Of a stretch of 64,000 bases of DNA, positions 24,446 to 36,581 are shown piece by piece. Under the pieces are notes generated by a model, which was not told the DNA's origin, did no database searches, and saw only the letters and a list, made by a program, of their open reading frames with translations. Origin of the DNA: Buttiauxella agrestis ATCC 33320 (GTDB lineage Bacteria; Pseudomonadota; Gammaproteobacteria; Enterobacterales; Enterobacteriaceae); contig NZ_JMPI01000063.1 in NCBI RefSeq assembly GCF_000735355.1, positions 1 to 64,000 on the forward strand, written 5' to 3'. Position 1 is the first letter of the stretch. Each line of letters begins with the position of its first letter. The position numbers were made by a program, and so were the translations under genes.

Positions 24446-25549
24446 TTATGCCGCTCCTCGTGTTTTGCTAAAGCGTGCACGTAGCTGGCGCATCGGCACC
24501 GTGTCCCACACGTTGAGCACCACTGCGATGGCAAAATAAACCAGGTTAACCAACCACATCCAAATCATCGGGTCGATTTTCCCCTTCGCTGCGTTAGATT
24601 TCAGCGAGGTCTGAAGCAGGAAGAAGACCAGATAGAGCAACATGGCAGGCAACATAGAAAGCACGCGACCCTGGCGCGGGTTGACCACGCTTAACGGAAC
24701 CACCATCAATGCCATAATAAATACGGTCACAATCAGCGTTAAACGCCAGTGCAGTTCGGCTCGCGCATTTGGCGCATCGCTTGCCCATAAAGTACGTAGG
24801 TACATCTGACTGGAATCATCAGGGTCAAGCGCTACGGTCTGGTGCCCCACAATTGCCTGGTAATCCTGGAAGTCGGTAATGCGGAAATCGCGCAATAATG
24901 CGGTCCCTTCAAAGCGTGTGCCGGTGTTTAGCGTGACAACCTGCGAGCCGTCCGGGCGTTGAGATAACTGGCCGGAATCTGCCACCACCACGGAAGGGCG
25001 CGCATTGCCTTTCGGGCGTAATTGCGCAAGGAACACATCTTTGAAGCTGGCGCCGTCTACGCTTTCAATAAACAGCACAGAGTTACCGTCAGTCGCTTGC
25101 TGGAACTGCCCCTGAGCGAGTGCCGCCATTCCAGGGTTAGCCTTGGCTTCCGCCAACACTTCGTCCTGGTGACGAGAGGACCATGGTCCTGCCCACATCA
25201 CGTTGACGGTTGCGACCACGCCGGTAAAGAGTGCGAGAATCATTGCAGCTTTGATAAGCACCGCTTTACTCAAGCCACAGGCATGCATTACCGTGATTTC
25301 ACTCTCGGTATACAAACGGCCAAGCGTCATGAGTAGCCCAAGGAAAAGGCTAAGAGGCAGGATAAGCTGCGCCATTTCAGGCACACCCAGTCCTAAAAGG
25401 GAAAATACGAGATTTGTCGGAATTTCGCCGTCAACCGCCGCACCCAGTATCCTGACCAGCTTCTGACAAAAAAAGATCAGCAGCAGGATGAAAAGGATCG
25501 CAAGTTGGCTTTTGAGCGTCTCCCGAACCAGATATCTTATGATAATCAC
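24446..25549 (-). CDS. lptF: LPS export permease LptF
   Basis: A 367-residue partner of LptG with the same six-helix plus periplasmic jellyroll plan. The N-terminus (MIIIRYLVRETLKSQLAIL) matches E. coli LptF. The start is GTG at 25549, also used in E. coli. It is divergent from pepA across about 275 bp. It forms a two-gene operon with lptG. Confidence 0.95.
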   Translation of the reverse strand: MIIIRYLVRETLKSQLAILFILLLIFFCQKLVRILGAAVDGEIPTNLVFSLLGLGVPEMAQLILPLSLFLGLLMTLGRLYTESEITVMHACGLSKAVLIKAAMILALFTGVVATVNVMWAGPWSSRHQDEVLAEAKANPGMAALAQGQFQQATDGNSVLFIESVDGASFKDVFLAQLRPKGNARPSVVVADSGQLSQRPDGSQVVTLNTGTRFEGTALLRDFRITDFQDYQAIVGHQTVALDPDDSSQMYLRTLWASDAPNARAELHWRLTLIVTVFIMALMVVPLSVVNPRQGRVLSMLPAMLLYLVFFLLQTSLKSNAAKGKIDPMIWMWLVNLVYFAIAVVLNVWDTVPMRQLRARFSKTRGAA

Positions 25550-25821
25550 ATTAAATACGCCTGTGAAAACGAGTCTTTTTGCAGGAAAATCGCTTGTTTC
25601 ATCGCTTATACGTCATTTATTCTCTTGAGTCGTCGAAAACATCGCTAAGATTAAAAAGCCCGGCATGATTCTGGTGCAGGGTGATTTAAATGACGTCGCC
25701 GAAACTGTAAAAACATACTCGTAAGATTAACACGAAGTCATCGCAACCGCGGAGATGAGTTACGAAAGCTTGCAATTCTAGCCGTAGCCACCGCCGTTGT
25801 CTTTAAGATTCAGGAGCGTAG

Positions 25822-27336
<1,515 letters not shown>

Positions 27337-27348
27337 TTTAGCGCCCTC

Positions 27349-27370
27349 CCCCTCTCCTCCGGGAGAGGGG
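27349..27370. repeat. C/T-rich palindrome between pepA and holC
   Basis: CCCCTCTCC and GGAGAGGGG arms around a 4-base loop. There is no T-tract. It is similar in composition to the lsrK-end palindrome (14171-14195), suggesting a dispersed intergenic repeat. Confidence 0.45.
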
Positions 27371-27400
27371 AAAACCCATTACCTGGAAAAAGCTGGCTCA

Positions 27401-27859
27401 ATGAAAAACGCGACGTTCTACCTGCTCGACAACGACACGCCTTCCGGTGAGTTGAGTGCCGTTGAAGCGTTGGTTTGTGAACTGGCGGCAGAAAGCTTTC
27501 GCGCAGGCAAGCGCCTGCTGATTGCTTGTGTTGATGAACAACAGGCTATCCGTCTGGATGAAGCACTCTGGCAGCGCGATGCGCATGCATTTGTCCCTCA
27601 TAATCTTGCCGGTGAAGGGCCACGCTACGGCGCCCCGGTGGAACTGGCCTGGCCGCAACGTCGTGGAAGTTCACCACGCGATGTGCTGATTAGCCTGTTG
27701 CCGCAGTTCGCAGATTTTGCCACCGCTTTCCATGAAGTGATAGACTTCGTACCTTACGAAGACACTCAAAAACAACTGGCCCGTGATCGCTACAAAGCCT
27801 ATCGCGTTGCTGGTTTCCACTTGACTACGGCGACTCATACCCCGCCGGGAACGACATAG
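27401..27859 (+). CDS. holC: DNA polymerase III chi subunit HolC
   Basis: A 152-residue chi subunit of the clamp-loader complex, which binds psi (HolD) and the C-terminal tail of SSB. It aligns with E. coli HolC (147 residues), including MKNATFYLLDND, FVPHNLAGEGPR and VDFVPYED-type blocks. Slightly longer C-terminus. It is 6 bases upstream of valS, as in E. coli. No strong Shine-Dalgarno was seen. Confidence 0.94.
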   Translation: MKNATFYLLDNDTPSGELSAVEALVCELAAESFRAGKRLLIACVDEQQAIRLDEALWQRDAHAFVPHNLAGEGPRYGAPVELAWPQRRGSSPRDVLISLLPQFADFATAFHEVIDFVPYEDTQKQLARDRYKAYRVAGFHLTTATHTPPGTT

Positions 27860-27865
27860 CAGACA

Positions 27866-30721
27866 ATGGAAAAGACATATAACCCGCAAGATATCGAACA
27901 GCCGCTTTACGAGCATTGGGAACAGCAGGGCTACTTTAAGCCAAATGGCGATACCAGCCAGGAAAGCTTCTGCATCATGATCCCGCCGCCGAACGTTACC
28001 GGCAGCTTGCATATGGGTCACGCCTTCCAGCAAACGATCATGGACACCATGATTCGTTACCAGCGCATGCAGGGTAAAAATACTCTGTGGCAGGCGGGGA
28101 CTGACCACGCCGGCATCGCGACGCAAATGGTCGTTGAGCGCAAAATTGCCGCCGAAGAAGGCAAAACACGCCATGATTATGGCCGTGACGCCTTTATCGA
28201 CAAAATCTGGCAATGGAAGGCTGAGTCTGGTGGCACTATCACCCGTCAGATGCGTCGTCTCGGCAACTCCGTAGACTGGGAGCGCGAACGCTTCACCATG
28301 GATGAAGGCCTGTCCAACGCGGTGAAAGAAGTGTTCGTCCGCCTGTACAAAGAAGATCTGATTTATCGTGGCAAACGCCTGGTAAACTGGGACCCGAAAC
28401 TGCGCACCGCAATTTCCGATCTGGAAGTTGAAAACCGCGAATCTAAAGGTTCTATGTGGCACCTGCGTTATCCGCTGGCTGACGGCGCAAAAACCGCTGA
28501 CGGCAAAGATTACCTGGTTGTCGCAACTACCCGTCCGGAAACCGTGCTCGGTGATACCGGCGTGGCAGTGAACCCAGAAGATCCGCGTTATAAAGATCTG
28601 ATCGGTAAATTTGTTGTGCTGCCGCTGGTTAACCGTCTTATTCCGATCGTGGGCGATGAACACGCCGATATGGAAAAAGGCACCGGCTGCGTGAAGATCA
28701 CGCCTGCTCACGACTTTAACGACTACGAAGTTGGCCGTCGTCACGCCCTGCCAATGATCAACATTCTGACCTTTGACGGTGATATCCGTGAGAGCGCAGA
28801 AGTGTTTGATACCAATGGCGAAGAAGCCGATGTGTATAGCAATGAGATCCCAGCTCAGTTCCAGAAATTAGAACGTTTCGCGGCGCGTAAAGCTGTGGTT
28901 GCTGCGTTCGATGAAATGGGTCTGCTTGAAGAGATCAAACCACACGATCTGACCGTTCCATACGGCGACCGTGGCGGCGTAGTTATCGAGCCAATGCTGA
29001 CCGACCAATGGTACGTGCGCACTGCACCGCTGGCGAAAGTCGCGGTAGAAGCGGTTGAGCAAGGCGACATTCAGTTCGTGCCGAAGCAGTACGAAAACAT
29101 GTACTTCTCCTGGATGCGTGATATTCAGGACTGGTGTATTTCTCGTCAACTGTGGTGGGGTCACCGCATCCCAGCCTGGTACGATGCCGAAGGCAACGTG
29201 TACGTTGGCCGCAATGAAGCGGAAGTTCGTGCTGAAAACAATCTGGGCGACGACGTTGCACTGAACCAGGACGAAGACGTTCTGGACACATGGTTCTCTT
29301 CCGGTCTGTGGACATTCTCCACGCTGGGCTGGCCTGAGAACACCGAAGCGCTGCGCACCTTCCACCCAACCAGCGTGATGGTCAGCGGCTTCGACATTAT
29401 CTTCTTCTGGATTGCGCGCATGATCATGCTGACCATGCACTTCATCAAAGATGAAGACGGCAAACCACAGGTTCCGTTTAAAACTGTCTATATGACCGGT
29501 CTTATCCGCGATGACGAAGGGCAGAAAATGTCCAAGTCCAAGGGTAACGTCATCGATCCACTGGATATGGTTGACGGTATCTCCCTGGAAGACCTGCTTG
29601 AGAAGCGTACCGGTAACATGATGCAGCCACAGCTGGCTGAGAAAATCCGTAAGCGCACCGAGAAGCAATTCCCGAACGGTATTGAACCGCACGGCACCGA
29701 TGCGCTGCGCTTTACGCTGGCAGCTCTGGCGTCAACCGGTCGCGACATCAACTGGGACATGAAGCGCCTGGAAGGTTATCGTAACTTCTGTAACAAGCTG
29801 TGGAACGCCAGCCGCTTCGTGATGATGAATACCGAAGACCAGGATTGCGGCTTTAACGGCGGCGAAATGGTTCTGTCTCTGGCAGACCGCTGGATTCTGG
29901 CGGAATTCAACCGCACGGTGAAAGCATATCGTGAAGCGCTTGATAGCTATCGCTTTGATATCGCTGCCAATATTCTGTATGAATTCACCTGGAACCAGTT
30001 CTGCGACTGGTATCTGGAGCTGACCAAACCGGTAATGAACAGCGGCACTGAAGCGGAACTGCGCGGTACGCGTAATACGCTGATTAACGTGCTGGAAGGC
30101 CTGCTGCGTCTTGCGCATCCGATCATTCCATTCATCACCGAAACCATCTGGCAGCGCGTGAAAACCTTCAAAGGCATCACCGAAGATACCATCATGTTGC
30201 AACCGTTCCCGGCGTATAACAGCGCACAGGACGATGAAGCTGCGTTTGCAGATACCGAGTGGCTGAAGCTGGCAATCACCGCAGTACGTAACGTTCGTGC
30301 TGAGATGAATATCTCTCCGGGCAAACCACTACCAGTATTGCTGCGCAACGTCAGTGCAGAGGCGGAACGTCGCGTTAACGCGAACCGTACCTTCCTGCAA
30401 AACCTGGCGCGTCTGGAAAGCATCACCCTGCTGCCTGCTGATGATAAAGGCCCGGTTTCCGTGACCAAAATCATCGAAGGTGCAGAGCTGCTGATTCCAA
30501 TGGCAGGCCTGGTCGACAAAGCCGCTGAGCTTGCGCGTCTGGATAAAGAGATGGCGAAGCTGGATGTTGAAATTACATCCATCGAAAACAAGCTGTCTAA
30601 CGAAGGTTTCGTGGCGCGCGCGCCAGAAGCTGTTGTCGCAAAAGAACGCGAACGTCTGGCTGCCTGTGGCGAAGCTAAAGTAAAACTGGCTGAGCAAAAA
30701 GAAACTATCGCTGCGCTGTAA
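27866..30721 (+). CDS. valS: valyl-tRNA synthetase
   Basis: A 951-residue class Ia aminoacyl-tRNA synthetase. The HIGH-type motif is [13 protein letters not shown] (about 42-54) and the KMSKS motif is [10 protein letters not shown] (about 553-562). An editing (CP1) domain contains [13 protein letters not shown]. The C-terminal coiled-coil arm (about 885-951, rich in Lys/Glu/Leu) contacts tRNA-Val. Full length compared with E. coli ValS. It probably shares transcripts with holC and pepA. Confidence 0.97.
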   Translation: MEKTYNPQDIEQPLYEHWEQQGYFKPNGDTSQESFCIMIPPPNVTGSLHMGHAFQQTIMDTMIRYQRMQGKNTLWQAGTDHAGIATQMVVERKIAAEEGKTRHDYGRDAFIDKIWQWKAESGGTITRQMRRLGNSVDWERERFTMDEGLSNAVKEVFVRLYKEDLIYRGKRLVNWDPKLRTAISDLEVENRESKGSMWHLRYPLADGAKTADGKDYLVVATTRPETVLGDTGVAVNPEDPRYKDLIGKFVVLPLVNRLIPIVGDEHADMEKGTGCVKITPAHDFNDYEVGRRHALPMINILTFDGDIRESAEVFDTNGEEADVYSNEIPAQFQKLERFAARKAVVAAFDEMGLLEEIKPHDLTVPYGDRGGVVIEPMLTDQWYVRTAPLAKVAVEAVEQGDIQFVPKQYENMYFSWMRDIQDWCISRQLWWGHRIPAWYDAEGNVYVGRNEAEVRAENNLGDDVALNQDEDVLDTWFSSGLWTFSTLGWPENTEALRTFHPTSVMVSGFDIIFFWIARMIMLTMHFIKDEDGKPQVPFKTVYMTGLIRDDEGQKMSKSKGNVIDPLDMVDGISLEDLLEKRTGNMMQPQLAEKIRKRTEKQFPNGIEPHGTDALRFTLAALASTGRDINWDMKRLEGYRNFCNKLWNASRFVMMNTEDQDCGFNGGEMVLSLADRWILAEFNRTVKAYREALDSYRFDIAANILYEFTWNQFCDWYLELTKPVMNSGTEAELRGTRNTLINVLEGLLRLAHPIIPFITETIWQRVKTFKGITEDTIMLQPFPAYNSAQDDEAAFADTEWLKLAITAVRNVRAEMNISPGKPLPVLLRNVSAEAERRVNANRTFLQNLARLESITLLPADDKGPVSVTKIIEGAELLIPMAGLVDKAAELARLDKEMAKLDVEITSIENKLSNEGFVARAPEAVVAKERERLAACGEAKVKLAEQKETIAAL

Positions 30722-30740
30722 TTGAGTGCTTTGATGTGAA

Positions 30741-30766
30741 AAGGCCGGGAGATTCCCGGCCTTTTT
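30741..30766 (+). terminator. intrinsic terminator after valS
   Basis: AAGGCCGGGA and TCCCGGCCTT arms followed by a T-run, 20 bases after the valS stop. Confidence 0.9.
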
Positions 30767-30784
30767 TATGAGTATAAATATTGG

Positions 30785-31978
30785 TTAAAAACTAATGTTT
30801 GGAGTCAGGCCTCGAGAAAGACGGCTCACAATATCGTTGGCAATTTTTTCGTTATGATCCTGCAAATCTAATTCGTCCAGATCACCATCAACCCAGGTAT
30901 TTCGTGCCAAATATTTACAATAGCGTACTCGCGCCCATGGGTAGCCCACGCCTAAAGTACAACCTGTTATCAATGCATTGATTATTAACTGGCTTAAAAA
31001 ACCGGCTACCGTCAGCGTCGAGCGAAAGGTAAAATGCTCGCTAAGCGAGATGGTTTTATAATAATAATTACGCATTGTGACATAGAGATAGCTTGCCCAA
31101 AGTAATATGCCAAACATATAAATCAAATAGCCAATAAACATTGCTGTTCCTGATGACTGAAGTTCATTGGCAATAGCCTCGGGATCGCCCTGACTGGATA
31201 ATATTTTTATATAAGCAGGGACTTCCAACTTCAAGACTATCAAAAGAACAGGAATCAACATCAACATACTCATAAGGCTAATGCTGACGATTTTTTTGAT
31301 ACTAATTTTGGCAGTGAAATTGTTTTTACCAAAACTTAAATGGTTGAATAATAAATTTAACCAAAGTGCCGAGGAAACACCCTGCACAACGGCCATCCCC
31401 AAAACTCCCACAACTAAAGCGACAACACTGGTAATGATGATCCGATCAAATTCAAAAATCGAAGCCGACCGGCAAGTCAGCATGATAAGAGTACAAACCA
31501 GAAGAACACCCAGCATCATTATTAACGGACAACCCAGCATCACCCACCATGCTTTAAAGCCTGAACACCGAAAATTAAAACGCACATTATTGAGGGTAGT
31601 AGACTGCAACTGATAACGTAAACTTTGCACCAATAAATATGGCACAAATAGTATTAATGCGGCCCCCAAACACACGGCAACGAAAGTGTGTCTACCAATA
31701 ACAGCGCCTTCTAAAGCGAAAATATAAATCAACATACACAGCCAACTGGCAAATAGAGAACGACCTGTTGCATGGTAAGTAAAGCATGAGCCAGATAATT
31801 CTGTATGGCTATAAAGGTATTGCTTAGAACGCACCAGTGCCCATGCACCAAAAATGCCAAATGTAATTATTATTAATAATAAATTGACTATGCACACTCT
31901 AAAATAGCTACTACCTGTCCCATTAAAAACTAGATTTCTGGTTTGTTTTTCTTTTATTACAACTTGCTGATCTGTCAT
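30785..31978 (-). CDS. yjgN: YjgN, DUF898 membrane protein
   Basis: A 397-residue polytopic inner-membrane protein with about eight or nine hydrophobic segments and the DUF898 N-terminal block FNGTGSSYFRVCIVNLLL. E. coli YjgN has 398 residues, but identity by eye is much lower than for neighbouring genes. Its base composition is visibly A+T-richer, so it evolves fast or was replaced. The function is unknown. The ATG is at 31978. The C-terminus faces the valS terminator. Confidence 0.82.
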   Translation of the reverse strand: MTDQQVVIKEKQTRNLVFNGTGSSYFRVCIVNLLLIIITFGIFGAWALVRSKQYLYSHTELSGSCFTYHATGRSLFASWLCMLIYIFALEGAVIGRHTFVAVCLGAALILFVPYLLVQSLRYQLQSTTLNNVRFNFRCSGFKAWWVMLGCPLIMMLGVLLVCTLIMLTCRSASIFEFDRIIITSVVALVVGVLGMAVVQGVSSALWLNLLFNHLSFGKNNFTAKISIKKIVSISLMSMLMLIPVLLIVLKLEVPAYIKILSSQGDPEAIANELQSSGTAMFIGYLIYMFGILLWASYLYVTMRNYYYKTISLSEHFTFRSTLTVAGFLSQLIINALITGCTLGVGYPWARVRYCKYLARNTWVDGDLDELDLQDHNEKIANDIVSRLSRGLTPNISF

Positions 31979-32176
31979 ATATCTCCCTCAGGATTGCATC
32001 CCTGTCTCTTCGTGAACGATTTCTTTTCATACTCTTGCCGACTGTTATCTAACCACACCTCTTCGTGTTTAAATAATCCGAAACGGGAGTAACAAAACAG
32101 CTTAGAAACTTGCTTGTTAAGTTTCACAGTGGTATTAAAATGAGCTGTCTTTACCCCATCATTAATGAGTCACGCT

Positions 32177-32680
32177 ATGAATCTTGCTGCTCCGGTTGAA
32201 ATCGCTCTGCGCCGGATAACCGCCCACGACAATGCGGCTATCGCGGGTGTCATCCGCGAAGTCTCTGCTGAATATGGTTTAACTGCCGATAAAGGCTATA
32301 CCGTTGCAGACCCTAATCTGGATGAACTGTTTCAGGTTTACAGCCAGGCAGGGCACGCATTCTGGATTGTGGAACTGGACGGCAAAGTGGTTGGTGGCGG
32401 AGGCGTCGCGCCGTTAACCTGTAGCGAGCCGGATATTTGTGAATTGCAGAAGATGTATTTCCTGCCGGTCGTGCGTGGCAAAGGGCTGGCAAAAAGGCTG
32501 GCATTGCAGGCGATGGATTTCGCCCGCGAAGAAGGTTTCAAGCGCTGCTACCTCGAAACGACGGCATTCCTGACAGAAGCCATCGCGCTGTATGAACGCT
32601 TAGGGTTTGAACATATTACTGAGCCGCTGGGCTGCACCGGGCATGTTGATTGCGAAGTGAGAATGCTGAGAGCGCTTTAA
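32177..32680 (+). CDS. yjgM: YjgM, GNAT acetyltransferase
   Basis: A 167-residue GNAT-fold N-acetyltransferase. The acetyl-CoA loop is [13 protein letters not shown] (motif A, about 101-113) and is followed by a [20 protein letters not shown] motif B. I chose the ATG at 32177, which gives the length of E. coli YjgM; an ATG at 32165 adds four residues and neither has a strong Shine-Dalgarno. The substrate is unknown. The stop overlaps the convergent miaE stop by 3 bases. Confidence 0.88.
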   Translation: MNLAAPVEIALRRITAHDNAAIAGVIREVSAEYGLTADKGYTVADPNLDELFQVYSQAGHAFWIVELDGKVVGGGGVAPLTCSEPDICELQKMYFLPVVRGKGLAKRLALQAMDFAREEGFKRCYLETTAFLTEAIALYERLGFEHITEPLGCTGHVDCEVRMLRAL

Positions 32681-33435
32681 GTCGGCACGCCACTATGAAA
32701 ACGGAATTCGCTATCAGGGCTGCTAATTAAAGCGGCCTCGACTTCCCCAAAGAAACGCACCCGATCGCTGATATCTCTCCCGGCAATTTGTTCGGCTAAC
32801 GCTAAATAATCCTGATAATGCCGGGCTTCTGAACGCAATAGCGACAAATAGAATTTCTGTAGATCTTCATCCAGATGCGGTGCCAGTGCGGCAAACCGCT
32901 CACAGGAACGCGCTTCGATATACGCCCCGCAAATCAGTTTATCCACCAGCATGACAGGCTCGTGCGTTCGTGTTTCGCTCAGCAAACTTTTGGCGTAACG
33001 GCTGGCGGTCATTTTCACGTAGGGAATGTTGCGGGCGAGCATAATCTCGCGTACCTGCCAGAAGTGATGCAGCTCTTCTTTAATCAACAAAACCATACTG
33101 TCGATAAGCTGCTGGCCCCAGGCGCTGTCCGTTTTGGGCATCACGCTTTTGCTCAGGGTTTTATGCAGTGCAATAAAATCAGGTTCTGCCCCCTCACGGA
33201 AAGCGAAGTCCTCGTAGGGTTTTAGCCAATCAAGTAAAAACTGCGCACTGCTTTTATCGGCAACGTGTTTGCGAATCAAAAACATCGCGGTTTGTGCAGC
33301 TTTGAGTTCACACACCAGATGGTCTGTCAGCAATAACGGTAAATGCTCCGGCTGGCGGGCTTTTTCAATCCAGGCTTCTGGCGTTGGACAATGCAGGAAA
33401 TTCAATACCGGGGAGAGGAGTTGCGGGTAGTTCAT
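32677..33435 (-). CDS. miaE: tRNA ms2i6A hydroxylase MiaE
   Basis: A 252-residue non-haem diiron monooxygenase that hydroxylates 2-methylthio-N6-isopentenyladenosine (ms2i6A37) in tRNA to ms2io6A, using O2. Ferritin-like Glu/His ligands are seen as [28 protein letters not shown] and RSEARHY. Salmonella has this gene at the same place; E. coli K-12 lacks it. I chose the ATG at 33435 (MNYPQLL). It sits between rraB and yjgM. Since the enzyme needs O2, ms2io6A level is linked to aerobic growth in Salmonella. Confidence 0.92.
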   Translation of the reverse strand: MNYPQLLSPVLNFLHCPTPEAWIEKARQPEHLPLLLTDHLVCELKAAQTAMFLIRKHVADKSSAQFLLDWLKPYEDFAFREGAEPDFIALHKTLSKSVMPKTDSAWGQQLIDSMVLLIKEELHHFWQVREIMLARNIPYVKMTASRYAKSLLSETRTHEPVMLVDKLICGAYIEARSCERFAALAPHLDEDLQKFYLSLLRSEARHYQDYLALAEQIAGRDISDRVRFFGEVEAALISSPDSEFRFHSGVPT

Positions 33436-33458
33436 AAGGGTTGTTATTGATCCTTGAT

Positions 33459-33483
33459 GTGCAGCGGCATCACACCGCTGCAC
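33459..33483 (-). terminator. hairpin between rraB and miaE
   Basis: GTGCAGCGG and CCGCTGCAC (9-bp perfect stem, 7-base loop) in the 56-base gap downstream of rraB. No T-run follows on the minus strand, so it may attenuate or stabilise rather than terminate. Confidence 0.4.
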
Positions 33484-33491
33484 GGAAGATA

Positions 33492-33917
33492 TTAGTGGCG
33501 CACGCCGTCGTCGTCTTCGTCGACTTCATCCTCGTCATCGCCTTCTTCACCGTCTTCACCGTTCGGGTCTTCGAAGTAAGTGCCCCAACCGTCATATTCC
33601 ACACCGAATTTCTCGGCGAGGTTCAGCAGTTGTTCTACTTGCTCGTCCAGTAATTCAGCCTTCAGCGCAGATTCGCTCAGCACGTCACAGCAGATTACCG
33701 TTTCACCCTCTTCGACTTCCAGCTCTTCCGGGTCAGTAACTTCGTAACCCATTTTGAATGCTTCAACAGCGGCTTTCTCAAGAGTTTCGAAATCATCTGC
33801 GGAAAGGTGATGCTCGATAGTGTACAGCGCATCAGGATCGCTGCCGTCTTCCAGTAATTCTTCAATAATCAAACGCGTTTCTTCGCGTTGCTCTTCCAGC
33901 AGTTCTGGATTTGCCAT
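33492..33917 (-). CDS. rraB: RNase E inhibitor RraB
   Basis: A 141-residue acidic protein that binds RNase E and alters degradosome composition, inhibiting mRNA decay. It matches E. coli RraB (YjgD) from [15 protein letters not shown] and ends in a long Asp/Glu tract (about residues 120-138) before VRH. I chose the ATG at 33917, preceded by GGAAAGG; the longer frame runs into the argI control region. Divergent from argI. Confidence 0.94.
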   Translation of the reverse strand: MANPELLEEQREETRLIIEELLEDGSDPDALYTIEHHLSADDFETLEKAAVEAFKMGYEVTDPEELEVEEGETVICCDVLSESALKAELLDEQVEQLLNLAEKFGVEYDGWGTYFEDPNGEDGEEGDDEDEVDEDDDGVRH

Positions 33918-34014
33918 GGCCCTTTCCTCAATTTGTAGGCAGATACTTCTATTTTCACACACGGCTGAGTTTGCCTCCACCTTTCCCGCTAAAGTTTTTA
34001 CGTGAGGGGTTGCA

Positions 34015-34053
34015 AATGAATAACCATACATATAAATTGAATTTATATTCAAT
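34015..34053. promoter_or_regulatory. tandem ARG boxes (ArgR operator) of argI
   Basis: AATGAATAACCATACATA (34015-34032) and ATTGAATTTATATTCAAT (34036-34053) are two 18-bp ARG boxes separated by 3 bp, the canonical spacing for one arginine-bound ArgR hexamer. The second is a near-perfect palindrome. They end 27 bases before the argI ATG. Confidence 0.9.
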
Positions 34054-34080
34054 AAATGGCGTGCGCCATGTGAGGAAAAT

Positions 34081-35088
34081 ATGAGTCACTTTTATCAAAA
34101 GCATTTTCTGAAATTACTGGATTTCACCCCTGCCCAACTTCACGAACTCCTCGCCCTTTCAGCCAGCCTGAAAAAAGATAAGAAAAAAGGCACTGAAGTT
34201 CAGCATCTTACTGGTAAAAACATAGCGCTCATCTTCGAAAAAGACTCGACTCGTACGAGGTGCTCTTTCGAAGTTGCCGCATTTGACCAGGGTGCGCGAG
34301 TGACTTATCTCGGCCCAAGCGGCAGCCAGATTGGGCATAAAGAATCAATTAAAGATACCGCGCGCGTTTTGGGCCGCATGTACGACGGCATTCAGTATCG
34401 TGGCTTTGGCCAGGAAATCGTTGAAACGCTGGCGCAGTTTGCCGGTGTACCGGTATGGAACGGACTGACCAATGAGTTTCATCCAACGCAGTTACTGGCC
34501 GATTTACTGACGATGCAAGAGCAATTGCCGGGCAAAACATTCCAGCAGATGACGATGGTTTACGCCGGTGATGCGCGTAATAACATGGGAAATTCAATGC
34601 TGGAGGCTGCCGCACTCACCGGGCTTAACCTTCGCCTGGTGGCCCCACAAGCCTGCTGGCCGGATGAAAAACTGGTAACGGAATGCCAGGCTCTGGCAGC
34701 TCACAATGGCGGGAACATTACGCTGACAGAAGATGTTGCGGCGGGCGTAAAAGGTGCCGACTTCATTTATACCGATGTGTGGGTGTCGATGGGCGAAGCC
34801 AAAGAAAAATGGGCTGAGCGTATCGATCTGTTAAGGGCATATCAGGTAAACAGCAAGATGCTGGCACTGACCGGCAATCCTGATGTGAAATTCATGCACT
34901 GTCTGCCTGCTTTTCACGATGACCAAACGACGCTGGGCAAGCAAATGGCGGAGCAGTACGGTATGCATGGCGGAATGGAAGTGACAGATGAAGTGTTTGA
35001 GTCGGCTAATAGCGTGGTATTTGACCAGGCTGAAAACCGGATGCACACCATTAAAGCGGTGATGGTCGCGACGCTGGCTGACCTTTAA
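34081..35088 (+). CDS. argI: ornithine carbamoyltransferase
   Basis: A 335-residue enzyme that makes citrulline from ornithine and carbamoyl phosphate, in arginine biosynthesis. The carbamoyl-phosphate motif STRTR (about 56-60) and the ornithine-binding HCLPAFHD (about 273-280) are present, as is HPTQ. It corresponds to E. coli ArgI by position. TGAGGAAAAT precedes the ATG. Repressed by ArgR through the two ARG boxes just upstream. It competes with PyrB for carbamoyl phosphate and with SpeF for ornithine. Confidence 0.96.
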   Translation: MSHFYQKHFLKLLDFTPAQLHELLALSASLKKDKKKGTEVQHLTGKNIALIFEKDSTRTRCSFEVAAFDQGARVTYLGPSGSQIGHKESIKDTARVLGRMYDGIQYRGFGQEIVETLAQFAGVPVWNGLTNEFHPTQLLADLLTMQEQLPGKTFQQMTMVYAGDARNNMGNSMLEAAALTGLNLRLVAPQACWPDEKLVTECQALAAHNGGNITLTEDVAAGVKGADFIYTDVWVSMGEAKEKWAERIDLLRAYQVNSKMLALTGNPDVKFMHCLPAFHDDQTTLGKQMAEQYGMHGGMEVTDEVFESANSVVFDQAENRMHTIKAVMVATLADL

Positions 35089-35095
35089 TAGTTAA

Positions 35096-35121
35096 TGGCG
35101 GAGGGCGCTAGCCATCCGCCA
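35096..35121. repeat. degenerate REP-like palindrome
   Basis: TGGCGGA and TCCGCCA arms with an inner GGCGCTAGCC palindrome, between the convergent argI and tabA. On the minus strand it resembles the GGTGGATGACGCTAGCGC REPs elsewhere in the window, with substitutions. Confidence 0.45.
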
Positions 35122-35131
35122 CCATCATTGA

Positions 35132-36074
<943 letters not shown>

Positions 36075-36116
36075 AGTGACCGACATCACAGTTTTATAAA
36101 CCACTCTGATTACAAT
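36075..36116 (+). promoter_or_regulatory. CRP site and promoter of speFL-speF-potE
   Basis: AGTGACCGACATCACA (36075-36090) matches TGTGA-N6-TCACA at 9 of 10 defined bases. A -10 hexamer TACAAT lies at 36111-36116. A start near 36123 puts the CRP centre near -41, the class II activator position. No good -35 box exists, which fits an activated promoter. Confidence 0.55.
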
Positions 36117-36150
36117 AGCCCCGATTTCCAAAAATGAAGGGAAATAGAAA

Positions 36151-36255
36151 ATGGAAAATAATAATAAGGCCATGCCACACATCCGACGTATTACGCATAT
36201 TATGATGCTGATACATCGTAGCTGCTTTGACTTCCACCTTTTCAACTCTAAGTAA
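36151..36255 (+). CDS. speFL: SpeFL ornithine-sensing leader peptide
   Basis: A 34-codon frame, the same length as E. coli SpeFL. Shared blocks include the N-terminal MENN, then MPHIRR and THIM in the sensor half, and FDFH near the C-terminus. In E. coli this nascent peptide captures L-ornithine in the ribosome exit tunnel and stalls translation, which prevents Rho termination and allows speF expression. AGGG precedes the ATG. Differences from E. coli include Leu for Phe at position 30 and MLI for KFA at 19-21. Too short for usual gene callers. Confidence 0.9.
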   Translation: MENNNKAMPHIRRITHIMMLIHRSCFDFHLFNSK

Positions 36256-36581
36256 TCTCCCCCCTAACGGCATCTGCTTTTGCGGATACTCGTTCCTGCT
36301 TGTCACCAAACACTGATAAACCCAGTAAACCATTGAACAGGGTTACTATTATCCATTGTTTTGCGTGCGGCATTTGACTATCCAAATTAACAGACAAGCC
36401 TGACTGGTGAATCAATCACCTGGCATTTATCGACTCTTATCAATAATTCCATATTAATAATTATTGCGGGTAGCTATTGCCTTTAAAAAATAATAAAGCA
36501 TCGGAATCCCATCATGGAATATCTGACGGCTATGCCATATCTAAATTTTACGCATTACAAACATTAGAGAACATAAGCAAA
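36256..36581 (+). promoter_or_regulatory. speF leader, predicted Rho-dependent attenuation region
   Basis: The 326-base leader between speFL and speF starts with a C-rich run (TCTCCCCCCTAAC), a plausible rut segment exposed when SpeFL is not stalled. Known E. coli behaviour is Rho-dependent termination here unless ornithine arrests the ribosome at the speFL end. A second tiny frame (17 codons, 36514-36567) ends 14 bases before speF; whether it is translated is unknown. Confidence 0.55.

Noticed and set aside
27671-28744. 357-codon open frame antisense to holC/valS
   Set aside because: Fully overlaps conserved essential genes; no domain or ribosome-binding site.
30785-31978. yjgN as a horizontally acquired gene
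   Set aside because: A+T-rich and divergent, but it is at its normal position with the usual length and neighbours; fast evolution explains it.
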